Part shown: positions 47,701 to 59,640 of the stretch, one piece after another | Numbering within the stretch: position 1 is the first letter of the stretch | Layout: every line of letters begins with the position of its first letter | Assembly (NCBI GenBank): GCA_963693305.1 | Contig: OY855913.1 | Location: 20,051,515-20,115,514, forward strand | DNA: 64,000 nt | Direction of reading: 5' to 3' | Origin: Meandrina meandrites | Taxonomy: Eukaryota; Cnidaria; Anthozoa; Scleractinia; Meandrinidae | Translations under genes and position numbers: made by a program | The notes under the pieces: generated by a model | Told to the model about the DNA's origin: nothing | The model's database searches: none | Seen by the model: the letters and a program-made list of their open reading frames with translations, nothing else

Positions 47701-50700
47701 TTTGCCGCAGTCTATCCTGGACTGGATCGGAGACATGTGTCAATCCATCCACATCCAGGTACCTAGTAAAGAGTTCTGAAGAACTGGGTCTTAATGTTGA
47801 TGTACTGGGAAATGCTTCTCGAGCACTGCTTGTAAGTGTCGAGTCACTTGAACAATTCGATGGTGGAACAGTACTTTCAACGCACTCTGTTCCTTCTTCG
47901 TCACAAAGGACATCTTGAGTACAGTTTGAATTGCCTAACATTGAATGTTCAGAATCACAAGGTTCTTTGCACAATTTCTCACCAGTTAAATTTGGTTCTT
48001 CAGCCAATGAAACTTCCTCTTGAGTCTCTTTGAGTGAATTATCAGTTAAGATGTTTTCAGTTGAGGAAGTTGTTCCATTGTCAACACTTATTTCTCCTTC
48101 ACTTGGATCAAGAATGACAGTAGCTGTACTACTCGACATACTACTGCTTTCAATTTCATTGACACTATCTTCGCATGACACAACACTTGCCGCACAGGAC
48201 TCTGTAGTGCTAACATACAAACTTTTAGAATCACAAGCAGCTGAATCATCACTGTCCTCCAGTGTTGATGTACTACCTGAAACATCACTTTGTGAAAAGG
48301 AGGTCCTACATTCAGGACAACTTTTTGATTTCAAGTCTCTATCTAAACTACCAGATTGTTTGCTTTTGTTTTGATGTTCATGCTGATTTTTGAAACAGTC
48401 TTTGCACATAAGATTTCCATCAGACTTTGACGCAGTGACTTGAGAGGTCTGGACAACCTCCTCATCTTGGTCGATGCTGCCGTTAACACTTGGGAACACA
48501 GGAGAAATGGGAGTAATGCATGCACTACTCACTGAGTCTCCATAGTCACTGGTGTCACCATTCTCCATTACAGTCTCTGAATAAGGTGTTGGGTACGCTA
48601 GATAGACAGCTGACCACAGCTGTAGACAACGAGGTTGACATGAAGCCTGAAGAACCTACAACAAAAAGAGAACAAGTTATAATATTTCGATATCCCACTG
48701 AAAGATAACTTTCTCCCTGGCACACCAGACAAACAATCTCTGTGCAAAGTCTTCCCCTGACAAACCCCTTCAATCAACCCTCCAAGCCAAATGGCTACTA
48801 AGGAAATAAACGGCAGGCAATGCATGCAGAAGCGATGACGTTTCACAAGGGGTCTTTAAGAATTTTCAGGAAATTTGACAGAAAATTTCAAGAAAGTTAA
48901 TAAAAATAGCTGACAACTTCTGTGTTGAATGATTGTTCGACAAAAGTTGCGTTATGTTGCAGGGAGATATCTGATGCTGACGACATATGATACAAGGTCA
49001 AACGCTGTCTCGAAATTGTTGAGCCTTTTTGTTTTTAAATCTAATAAAATACATCAAATATAATTTGTCTCTTTCGCTTATACTTAGAATTAGTCCTTTC
49101 TAACTGCCCGGGAGTATTTTGCTTTAAGTTCTATGCGGTGCTTTCTTGTTGAGTTAAACTTGATTTCTTTTCTACTGACGTTTATTCCTGAACAGCTTCT
49201 GTGTTGAATGACTGTTTGACAAAAGCTGCGTTATCTTGTAGCGCGACATCCGATACTGACGACATACGATACAAGGTCAAATGCTGTCTTGAAAATGTTT
49301 AGCCCTTTTCTTTTAAAAAATGTAATGATTTCTGTTTACTAAATCTAATAAAACACATCAAATATAATTTGTCTCTTTCGTTTATACATAGAATCGGTCC
49401 TTTCTAACTGCCCGGGAGTATTTTGCTTTGAGTTCTACGCCGTGATTTCTTGTTGAGTTTTACTTGAATTCTTTTCTACTGACGTTTATCCCTGAAGTTA
49501 GTTCCCAATCCTATTCGGTTCTAGAAAGATCGGTCGATTGCAACAGACAACAGATCCTGTCCACTCGCACGACGACAAGAACAAGAACACAAACCATGCA
49601 CCTAGTTCCCAATGCTCTTCGGTTCAATTCAGGGAGTAATCGCGCTCACACCGTAATACCAAAAATTCCATAAATTCCTTCGCTTTTCCGCTTTACAGCA
49701 TTAACCGATCATCGCTTAAAAAGTAAACTTGGAGGGTTGTCAATACGTAATATATCGAACACAAGAGACAGTGTTTCATCAGGATATCCAAACACTGAGA
49801 AGAGAGTTGAAAATACAATGTGAAGTGGAGTATTTTTGATGAAATTCAAGGTGACTGGATAGCCGATGAAACACTGTCTTGAGTATTTGATATATCTTCT
49901 CAATCAAATCAAAAACTAAGGAGTAAACAGAGAAATAAAATCGCAAAAAATCTATGCTAATTAAGACCGGGTATCCAAACCTCCTTCATCGTTATGATTT
50001 CCTTTAAATTGATAAAATTAATTATGTATGAGTTTGAGAAAGGTAGATAAAATAATATTTGCAGTTTGACTGTACTACCCTTATGTTAGAATATAATCCT
50101 CCAAGATTTTTTCATACTCGTGACCCAATGAAATCTAATCATTAAAAAACCTTTGAAAGGATGCTTTTAGATGCCATTCATCAACTACACAAATTGTATG
50201 GTGAGTTGCGTCCATATTTCCTCGATGTCAAAACTAACATACTTATTACTTCGAACATCTCCCCATCAATTACCTGTTCAGAGGAAGAAGAGTACAAGTA
50301 ATTTTTAAACTCCTTTCTTCTCAACTTCAACAAGGACCACACAGAGAACGTGCGCTTGAGAATGTTTGCCTTGAGACGTTCGCTTTCACTGTTGCAGAGG
50401 AAAGTTCCAAACAGACAGGAATATACATGTTGGGCCAACTTCACCTGTTGAAAAACACACAGAAACTCCAAATTTAGATACTAAGATTACAATCTCAAAC
50501 TCACAACTTTCACTTGACTTTGCATATTTTCAGGACTTTGCAGAACCTACTAAGAAGTCACTCATCTTCCCAAAAAAAACAAAAAACAAAAAAAGATCAA
50601 TCATATGTCAAAGCTGGTGGACATGCTTATTATATAAAAGAGCTAAAAGTGTGGTTAAGACTTTGAAATATTATACTTGCGAGTTTACGCTCAATGAAGA

Positions 50701-53700
50701 AGACGTCAAAAGACTTGACTTTGGATTTCTTCTCATTTCTTTCAAAAAAGGCTTTGCGAGTTGCAAAATTCAGGGTGCCACTTATCTGTGACTGTTTACG
50801 GTAAATCTGTCTTACTTGAGTGAATAGGGAATTTAGTTTCTAAAGACACTAGCAACACCACCTTACCAAAAAAGTTTCATTGAACTCGAATGAGCAAGGA
50901 AACTGCCGGGTGAGTTGGTGAACACAGTCAAGCCACTGAAGAAACACAGGGCATCTCTGGTTTTCATCATGATTTTGCCCATGACCACACCTATCTGCAA
51001 AACGATGACCAAACTCTAACCACTCACGAGTCACCAATACCTGGAATCCCTGAAAGGGAAGAAAAATAACATTCTCTAGGAAAATTCTTTGCATGGCAAG
51101 TGGATCTTATGATTTTCAGCTGTGCTTTCAAAAAGACCTGGCACCCAATGGAGCTCTGGCTGATATCCTGTTGTACATTCCTGGCTATAATGTTAGCAAC
51201 TTTCAAATATATTGACCCTTAAAAGAGGGAGTTGTTAGAGGCCTCTCTCATTGCTCTCTGACAGGCGTGGTGCCAGGGTAGCCAACTGCTTCAATTTTTA
51301 TTGAAAGCACCGTTTAAGTGGTATCTCAAAAATCACACAGTGGCGAAGTGTGCAATGTTTAAATAAAATAGAATGCAAATGATTATACCCCCATGAGGCT
51401 CAGAAAACATCAGCATGTTCTGAGAGAAATAGAGGAAATCTAGGCAAACGTTTTGTTTCAAAAAAGTGTTTAAGGATTACTGAATGTTTAAGAAAGTGTT
51501 TTAGAAAAATCCACTGCCATTCTGGTTTGTTTGTCTGAGTCTTGCCTGAGTCATGATATGACCTGCACACTTCCCTTTTGATTCAATATTGGTTTGGCAG
51601 AGATGCAGAGCATGGGAGTTAAGGTATTCCAAAAAATTGTCATTTTATTTTCTCTATGAATTGCTAATAATTTTCCTTTACCTCAATTGTTCTGTAGTAG
51701 GGATCCAACATCAGCTCTGCCAGGGCAACAATCTGTGTTGTTCTGTCCCAGCCATCACTGCAGTGAACTACAACAGGTCTCTGCTCCTTGTGAATGGCAT
51801 TCACTACAATGTTGGTGGCCTTCAGTAGCAGGGAAATATGATGAAGCCAGTTGGTCTTTTCCAGGCTGGACCACCAACTGAAGGGAAGACAAATGTGATA
51901 AGGGGTGAGGATCGATAGTTTTTAGGTATTACGAAAGAAAGTAACTTGATAGAATGCAAAGATAGTCATGTCCAATAGCCCAGGGCTAAAAGAATTTCTT
52001 GTCAAGCAAATGGATTTTATCTATCACCTGCCTCTAGAAGTAACATTTTAAACTTCTTTTTGTTGGCCAGCAGATTCTTTTTGTCTAGCACACTATGGCA
52101 CCAACTGGCCTAAAGGGCAAGCTGGAAAATCCATTTTCTTTGTACTCTACTGTTGTTTTCCCGAAGTACTTACTTAGGTGCATCCCTTGGACCGGAACAC
52201 AATGTTCTCAGACTATGGAAGCTCTTCCTTATAGTATGGATGTTTGCTAGGTTCATAAACAACACCTCACAGCCTGGATAGTACTCTGGAAGAAGGAAAT
52301 ATCATTAATATCAATACACAATCAGCTCAACAAACATGTTTATCATGCCCCTTAATTTCCATTGCACAAAAGGAATCAGGCCTTCACGCTCCTGAGGGTA
52401 GAAGTTTATCCTAATGCTAGAAAATCACCATCAAGCTGATACAATTTAAATATTTACAAGTGCTTTTATCTATAAACTATGTGTAAATGCTTTAATTTTC
52501 ACTTGTTGGCTGATGTAGCATAGCTGTGAAACTCACCAGTCTTCTTTCAGTAATTCAAAGATTGATAAACCAATTAACTTACCCTCACACTCGCAACCTC
52601 CTCCTTTTGCCCTGTTGACCACTGCAGCTGTGTAGGCCCTGGCATCAACAACAAGAACCTTGCGCTGTTCTACCACACCATTCTTTGATGATTCATCCTT
52701 GCTGTCATCATCATTATCACTGCCTTCATGGACTACATCCCCATTAGGAATGGCATCTGTATGACCATTTTTGTGATAATTTTTCTGACCCATCTCTTTC
52801 AGAAGTTGTTTCTTGAGGGAAGCAGACACAGTGTCCATTGAACAGGCTGTTCCTATTGCATGTAGAAGGTTTTCATCCTCCTGACTTCGCCAGCCAAACC
52901 AACCCACCTCAGGTTGACTACAACGTGCTATTACTGCTCCATTGGTCATGTGCCTGTAAAATGACAGAAAATGCCACACCCTTGATTCGGGAGTTTTTTT
53001 AAAACTGTTTTGTTTAATCCTTAAAATTAGATGCTGTTGATCAATGCAACAATAATAATCAAATAACAGTTTTTATTACCTCCACACAACAGATGGAAAT
53101 CTTCCAGAAGTCCTAAATTTTACAGCAGCCTCCATGTCCTTGTCTGAAATCATGGCTGGCACAACATGAAGTTTGGGATAGGTGGAGCAGAGCCTGAAAG
53201 GAATATCATTATTAGATCATAGTACATGGTTTGAACCCAGGAGTATTAGTAGCTGGTATAGTGTGATAGTCCGGGTGAGAGTAGTTCTGAAAAGAACTGT
53301 TGTTGGCGACTTTCGGCTACCTGAGCAGAAGTCACCTTCACATTCAGACTCTGAAGGTGACTTCCGGTCAGGTAGTTGAAACATCAGACACCAACAACAT
53401 TTCTTTTCAGGACTACTCTCACCTGGACGATCGCACTATACCAACTATTATTAGATCATTGATTTTAAGGGAGGGGAGGGGAAGAAAATAGTCCTGAACA
53501 CTGGAAAAGTTAAACAGCACAAGCTGGATCCTGAGTTGGATTGCAATTGTGTAGTGATTGTAATGATAGTCACTATATATACCACCATGCTGTCATGTTA
53601 TGTCAAACAAAATGTTTCTTCTTTGATCCAGAGACTATGCATGCAGAACTAACAAATGTTAAAAGTTGCAAACCATACTACAGAACCTTTTAAATTACTT

Positions 53701-55365
53701 TACAGAAAGCCTTGCATAATCATAATTTAGCAACTATATACTACGGAAGTATTGCCTGATTACGCTTACTCAAAGTTAGAATTTATGTCCGTGATCCTCC
53801 AGGCGTCGTGAAGATTATCAAAACCCATTCTTCTAACCTCAGACATGAATGAATAGAGCACTGTATCTGGATTACAACAACAACAACAATGAATTATAAG
53901 TTGTGGTTTTTACACAAACAAACTGATTCAATGTTTGAAGAATGTTACATGTATATTTGTCAGAGTAAGGCCTAGCTTTTTAGTGTTGGTTATGGTTGCT
54001 TCCTGTTTATCTGAAAAATTCCAGACTTATGAAAACAATTGCATGTAACCAAGAATGAGTGCTCCCATTTTGTCAATGAATGCCTAGATTTTTGTAATTG
54101 TCAACAATCATTTCCGACTTCTGAAAATATATGTAGTTGTGGTTTAAAATTGGTTTTTGGTTAAAAAAAATCTGCGAGAGAAAAATAAATTTGAAGTAGT
54201 CCATACTTTAGTTTTAAAACGGACATTGCACATCTGTTCAAAACAAATTAACACACATTTTGACAACGTTTGGCAGGAATTTTCTCGAGAATGCTTTACA
54301 TTTAATTGTGGGGTCCCTTAGAGAAACTGAGTACAGTGCAGAGGTGTTTCAAATAGTATACAAAATGTTATCGTGCTGTAAGAAGATTTTTGGTAATTAC
54401 TTTTTGCACTCATCACTCGAACTTTCAGCAGAAACCGTCTCAATTATCAATTACATTATGTACACCTACCTCTTTGACAGAAGTTGGTAAATTCCCCCTC
54501 TTCTACTGAGTTAGAATGCTTAGAGTCCAAGCACCACGCATGGAAGGCAAAGGCAAATAGATCTTCAAGGCGTGAGACAGGGGAGATGCACTGGGTCAGA
54601 CGGTGATGAAAACTCAAGCACTGCTCACTGTTGTCAAATAAAATCCTGAGGAAATGCAACACAGCAGAGAATTTCAAAAATACAAAAAGATATATATATC
54701 TAAGATTTATAACTTCCCAAGGTGTCATTTAACTTTTCAAGAGGCTAACTGCAAAATTAAAGTCTGGGTGGTCACAAAGTCAAGATGGCCACCACTGGGT
54801 ATTGTAATTTGGAAATTAGAATTGCCAGCCACCTTCACTGCAGTGGCCGGTCGGCAGCTTCTAACAAACTCCCTGATTTGTCAGTGGTAAGATTGGCTGC
54901 TTAGGAATGAAGGACATACATGCAAGGCTATAGAAACCAGTAGAAACATCATTGAATTCCATAATAAAACAAACAAAGTACTAAAAAAGCTGGTTAAATA
55001 GAAGTTAACTTTTCACTGATCTCTTCGAAGAATTCTTGACAAAAAACAAACGTCTACAAAAGAGAAAGTTAGAAATCTGAACTTCAAGGCAGATCTAGAG
55101 TTCGAACCTTATTAATTTCTTCATTACCAACCTAAATGATCTTGCATCTTTACAGTTGATGTCCATCAAGAAAAGATCCCTCATTTCCACAGACTCAATT
55201 AAACGCAAAGGAATCTAACAAGAAAAAAAGATGGACAATGAATTAAAATAATCAACCATCAGTATATGGGCCAATATGTTTACATGCATTGTTTTCACCA
55301 AACCTAAATCTTCTTGGCAGGGTCCAAAATTGCGACTCGCTGGTCGCCAATGCGACCAAAGATTG

Positions 55366-55396
<31 letters not shown>

Positions 55397-58300
55397 GCCA
55401 GTAGGCGACTAACATTTTGTCCCCTCGGCATTTGAAATTCCAAGGTAAAAGGGCTTTTTTTAAAAGAAAACATAAAGCTCCCGTGGACAATTGTAGTAAA
55501 ACGAAGCGATGATTCTACGATCGCCATATTTACCCGGCGCCATATTGATTCAGCGGCTTCTCCCATTACGGATACCGCGGGCGAAAACGTCGCGTGGCGA
55601 AATCGTTTTCGTTCCGTTTCGGCGAAGAACAGATCCTTTAGTTGCACACTTAGTTGAATCTATAAGAGGGCCCACATATGTCTTATACACAGAACTTAAC
55701 AAGATACCAGCATATTTTCAGCTAAATGGAAATAATAAGAGAAAGAAATCTGAAGCCGTCGCTAGAACGTTGACAAACACGCTCATTTAGATGTGACTCT
55801 GTTACCATTGCACGGCTTTTTGTGAGTTTCTCCTAGCCTTTAATAGCTGTGTGTATATTGCATTAAATGAAAACATTTTGTTGAAAGGTTAATTTTTTTG
55901 CTTTACTGTAAATTAAGGTAAATTATACCCTGGGTTCCAGAGGGATTGTTTTCATTGGTTTGCGGCAAATTGAACGGCGAAGCCGCGGTCGTGGCGTGGC
56001 ATGCAAGAAACCAAAATAAAACACTTGTCTTTGGCGACCAAACCCTTCCATTTGGCGACCAAAATTTTTAGGTTGGTCGCCAGTTGGCGCCCTTAGGAAA
56101 AAGTTAATTTCGGACCCTGCTTGGCCCTCATGCTTCGTTGTCACAATCATGTTGCATACAGTCAGAATGAAGGTTTGATATATATTTCTCAAACTCATTA
56201 ATAATTCATTTTGTTAAAATAAAGGAAATCGGAACTGTGATGGTGGTTTGGAAATCTGATCCTAATTAGCATAGATTTTTACGATGCTATTTCTCTGTTT
56301 ACTCCTTAGGTTTTGTTTCGATTGAGATGATATATCAAACACTTGAGACAGTGTTTCATCGGCTATCCAAACACCTCGATTTTCATCAAAAATACTCTGC
56401 TATGCATCATATCTTCAACTTTCTTCTCGGTGTTTGGATATCCTGATGAAACACTGTCTCTCATGCTTGATATATTACTTGCTAACTACATTCAAATGAT
56501 AAACTTACATTCACAAATGAATCCTTGAAGCGAATAAAGAGACGGAAGTTTGAAAGGGCAAGGAGAGCATCAGACGTCTTCTCCAGATATTCAACACTTT
56601 CCCCACAAAGCTCTGGAAATGGCACCTGGGCAGAATCTTCTTCTACAGAAAAAAGGAATAAAACAACAAAAATTCAGTTTTCTTGCACGCAGATGAATCA
56701 ACTGGGTATACTGAACAAACACGGGGTTAGAACTATAAAAAGAGCTACTTTTCATGAAAATAAAGCATCAAGTTTTTTGCAAAATCAAAGTTTGCTTGGA
56801 TACATGTACTTGTCATGCTAATTCTGCCGGTGTATTACACATCTTATGCTTTATATCATCACATTTCAGTAGATGCAGAATTCTAGAATACACCTAAAAT
56901 TTTTCAGTTGCAAAATCCCTTCAAAAATCTAATATAAGCCCACCTATTATTGAAATGCAGAAATCCAATATAATTAAGCCCTCTAAAAATGTCAGAAACT
57001 AAAGGTATTTTGGACAAATAGAAGCTCAGAACTGTGGAAGGTGAAATATTCAATATGTCACAAGTGTAGGGCAAAGAAAAAATCTGAGTCCCTAAAGGGA
57101 ATCAAACCCATGATCTTCCAAACACTGGGTGGGCGCTCTATCCACTGAGCTATGAGAACTTATGGTTCATAAGCTAAGGGCTTACAGTGTACAGCTTAAA
57201 GTAAAATTTGCGCATTGCAAGGGTAAAACAAAGCCACACTTCTATATTTTTTCCTCATTAGCACACTGGGCAAGCAAAATGTTGACTTCATCAATGTGCT
57301 GCACTCCACCAAATGAAATAGCCTGCGAGCAGGCTCACCTGTGGGTCACACGCGCGAGTGATCTGCGAGCGAAGCGATCTGGCAGGCGAGTCTGGTGAGG
57401 AAGCGCCAAGATAGTGAGCCTGCAACGATCTCTGTAAAGTTTTCATTTCTGCGTTGCCTGAACAACATGAAATACCATTGGCCGAAAAGCGCGAAAGGTG
57501 AGAAAACTGTCAATCCATTATGTTTGATGAGATCCCCATGGAGTTGGTAATTTGCCGCGCGGTATCATAATGTAAACAGTTCGTCAACATGGATTCAGGA
57601 GAGTTTAGTTCGCGTATTTCTGATGTTTTAACAAAGTTTTAAATTGAAGAAGGAGCAGGATACGGCTGTCAAAAATCTTGTGTCGAATCGAGACGTACTC
57701 GCCCAATTTTGCCGACTGGATACAGCAAAAGTTTAATATTTCAAATGTATGTGATGGCGGCACAAAGCATAAACAACATGAATGCTTGCATCCTGGTAAT
57801 TTGCCCGCTTAGCAGCGTCATCAAAGACCAGATTACCCAAACAAGGTCACTAGGAATCAAGTACGTGTCCTTACTGCAAACAAGCTTTCTCGAGTTTAAG
57901 GAATCTGCGTTTGAGATCGTGTTTTGCTCTGCCAAGCGAGTGATGGAGGAGGAATTTAGCGAGCCGCTGTCATCGTGCTGTCAAATATCAAACTTCCAGT
58001 GAAATTTAATTGGCTTATAGATTATCGTATTCCTGTGGTTTCTGGGGTGGAAGTGAAAAAAATACAGAGATTGTTGCAGGCTCACTTTCTCGTGGCTTTG
58101 CCACTTGTGTGACGCCGCTTTGCTGCGCGCGTGTAACCCAAAGGTGAGCCTGCTCGCAGGCTACAAATGAAACTGAATAATGACCACTGACTGTAGGTAT
58201 AGTGTGTTGACATTTACAACCAGTGGTGGCAATGTTATCAATGCTAAACGGAGCCTGAGTGCCGTAGACAACAAACCAAGTGAAAATGATGTGATATTCA

Positions 58301-59640
58301 ATACTTGTCGAATACTAAGTTTTAAACATTTATCTCATTAAGTTTCTAAACATTTTAAGCAAGCCACAACTAGATTAAAGGCACTGTTACACTATGCACA
58401 CTATGTACACTACCTCTATGCACACTATGTACACTATCTCTACACGTGATAAGCTAGTTTATTGTCCTCTTAAAATTAGACCTGTCTGAAGTAATTTGGA
58501 AATAAATGTTGATGGGAATACAAACACACCTCATCACAACAAATTAATTACATCAAATCTTGCAAGTGGTTTGTTCCCCAAGAAAAAGTTAGTTTTCAAT
58601 TTCAACAAGCAAATTCTTCAGCGGAAAGTGAAAACAAAGCAATTAAACCACCCACAAATTCGGACTATAACCTTTCTGATTGAGGAAACAAACCAACAGC
58701 GATCCCCGAACGAAGGTAATTAATTTTATCAAAGCATATCAAATTATATTGTTTGAATTTGAAATCCAGGTGCAGAATTTCTTCTATTTACCAGAGAAAA
58801 ATTTGGTCCGCGAGTTTTACAATTATTTTTTTATAAACAGTCAACACTTTTTTCATGTCAAAAATACTCGAAAGAAATCCGGAAGATGCTTTATACACTA
58901 TCATAATTGCTGGCAATTAATGTTGACAGTGTTCAAAACGATTGATGACTCTACAGCAGGAAAACAAATTGAGATAACCTTGAGGTTTTTATGTCTGAGA
59001 GGATGATTTGAAGCATTGTTTGATTATTTCGGTGGAAAGGGAAATAAGTGTCATGAGCTCAATCTGGTGCAAGCTAGTTAACAGTTGAGATAAAACTGAA
59101 ATCGTCGATGGAATGTCTTTGATAAGCTCCTTGTTTATAGTCTAGACGGAAATGCAGAACTCTATTCGCAAATACAAGGAGGAAATTACCCAGGTTCCAT
59201 ACTGGAAAGTTCGTATTTGATACGCCGAAGTTTTACGCCAAATCCCTATGAAATACGCCAGAAGTTGGCGTAAATTATCGAGCTCCACGCCGAAGATCTT
59301 CGGCGTAACATACATGTTTTCCAGACTGGCCCAGGTTTGCACTTTTTTAAAACGCAAGCGCCTCTCTCATGAATTCGTAAAAGCTTCGGTGCAAACGGAA
59401 AACAAACTCTGTTTTTGCGCCTTGGATTGTAGTAGCACAGCGTGAAACTTGGCACTAACCTGAAACAAGCGTCTTCTTCGGGAAGAGTTCACTTGCTTGC
59501 ACGTAGACCATACTGGACGGCTGTTCGACCTCCTAAAATGGAAAATCGAGAGACATGTCACGTAAATATTAATCGGTTAATTTCTTGTATATCTGAAAAT
59601 TTAAACCTAGCGTTATTTATGAAATTCTTACCGTAGCCAT
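44751..59640 (-). CDS. MTMR3/4: Myotubularin-related phosphatase with C-terminal FYVE finger (MTMR3/4 type), 15 coding exons
   Basis: Exons: 59640-59632, 59532-59460, 56642-56509, 55214-55132, 54645-54470, 53866-53770, 53193-53080, 52953-52583, 52285-52174, 51877-51682, 51049-50867, 50444-50274, 48655 to about 47576, 46734-46544, 44919-44751. Phases agree across all well-defined GT-AG joins, giving about 1,050 aa (human about 1,195). The family dephosphorylates PI3P and PI(3,5)P2 on endosomes and autophagic membranes. In order: a PH-GRAM domain (exons 2-5), the phosphatase with active loop HCSDGWDRT (exon 10; catalytic Cys and Arg kept) and KGGGCEC, a Ser/Thr-rich linker with coiled coil (exon 13), and FYVE motifs WVPD, RKHHCRNCG and RVC (exons 14-15). 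Exon 8 has an acidic loop. The 3' end of exon 13 is unsure: candidate in-phase donors lie at 47579 or 47576 and are weak, and the frame otherwise stops at 47549. Confidence 0.96.
45367..45861. mobile_element. TIR element with GGTCGCC subrepeats, flanked by CTTGG (copy 1)
   Basis: The ends CAGCGCTTCAAGCT and (inverted) CAGTGCTTCAAGCT are flanked on both sides by CTTGG (45362-45366 and 45862-45866). The interior has repeated GGTCGCC/GGCGACC motifs on both strands near each end. It has split SINE-like sequence. Non-coding, in the last MTMR intron. Confidence 0.7.
45867..46197 (-). mobile_element. tRNA-derived SINE, interrupted by the adjacent TIR element
   Basis: The minus-strand head at about 46197-46120 has A box TGGTCTGATGGTTAGTG and B box GGGTTCAAGTGCT. 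The body includes TGGTCCATCGCAGGGTTACC. Related sequence (CTAGTCCATCGCAGGGTTAC) also lies on the other side of the insertion near 45238. Confidence 0.7.
48803..49735. mobile_element. Repeat in MTMR intron 12, inverted relative of the THOC5-intron element
   Basis: Matches about 61330-62595 in reverse orientation in several blocks: ATGCATGCAGAAGCGATGAC, GCCCGGGAGTATTTTGCTT-type sequence, and CCGAAGAGC plus TCCCTGAATTG. Inside it a ~290-bp block is tandemly duplicated (about 48910-49188 and 49190-49500). No TIR ends were seen in this copy. Confidence 0.75.
49751..49981. mobile_element. Foldback MITE in MTMR intron 12 (family copy 1)
   Basis: Inverted AGACAGTGTTTCATC arms. Collinear, in opposite orientation, with 56246-56480 over about 230 bp, including GGATATCCAAACAC and GGAGTAAACAGAGAAAT. 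Confidence 0.8.
55318..56120. mobile_element. TIR element with GGTCGCC subrepeats, flanked by CTTGG (copy 2)
   Basis: The ends CAGGGTCCAAAATTGCGAC and (inverted) CAGGGTCCGAAATTAAC are flanked by CTTGG on both sides (55313-55317 and 56121-56125). TGGTCGCCA-type motifs cluster near both ends. The interior has a CpG-rich part with an open frame (minus, 55252-55647), not recognised as transposase. Located in MTMR intron 3. Confidence 0.75.
56246..56480. mobile_element. Foldback MITE in MTMR intron 3 (family copy 2)
   Basis: The same family as 49751-49981 but inverted, with GAGACAGTGTTTCATCGG and GATGAAACACTGTCTC arms. It ends about 30 bp from exon 3 (56509). Confidence 0.8.
57060..57160 (-). mobile_element. 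tRNA-derived SINE fragment
   Basis: On the minus strand: TAGCTCAGTGGATAGAGC (A box, with a proper D stem) and GGGTTTGATTCC (B box). The anticodon and acceptor stems do not pair well, so this is a SINE head or tRNA pseudogene and not a functional tRNA. Confidence 0.65.
57319..58163. mobile_element. 845-bp Mutator-like TIR element carrying a helicase gene fragment
   Basis: The left end TAGCCTGCGAGCAGGCTCAC and the right end are inverted repeats for about 40 bp, continuing with GGGT(C/T)ACACGCGCG. A perfect 9-bp direct repeat CAAATGAAA flanks the element (57310-57318 and 58164-58172). It contains no transposase but holds a broken RecQ-like helicase segment. The combination is typical of gene-capturing MULEs, although the superfamily assignment is inferred from the target-duplication length alone. 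Confidence 0.85.
57592..58002 (+). pseudogene. RecQ-like DNA helicase fragment, frameshifted, inside the MULE-like element
   Basis: The first frame starts MDSGEF at 57592 and stops after 17 codons. An overlapping frame reads [19 protein letters not shown] further frameshift then gives [12 protein letters not shown] (57709 on), [14 protein letters not shown] (motif Ia-like), and ends at a stop at 58002. In active helicases the Walker A reads GYGKS; here it is GYSKS. Two frame changes and the missing C-terminal half make this non-functional. It is probably captured from a cnidarian RecQ-family gene. Confidence 0.75.
58173..59459. other. MTMR intron 2 interior, no gene seen
   Basis: AT-rich intronic DNA with short frames on both strands. 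It includes GCACACTATGTACACTA-type short repeats near 58395-58440 and a small hairpin with TACGCC motifs near 59220-59310. Confidence 0.5.

Noticed and set aside
47836..48374. Plus-strand frames opposite MTMR exon 13
   Set aside because: Antisense shadows of the Ser-rich exon.
55252..55647. A 131-codon minus frame in MTMR intron 3
   Set aside because: Crosses the end of a TIR element and its GGTCGCC subrepeats; no transposase or host domain recognised.
57090..57160. tRNA gene on the minus strand
   Set aside because: The D and T arms look fair but the anticodon and acceptor stems do not pair; called a SINE fragment.
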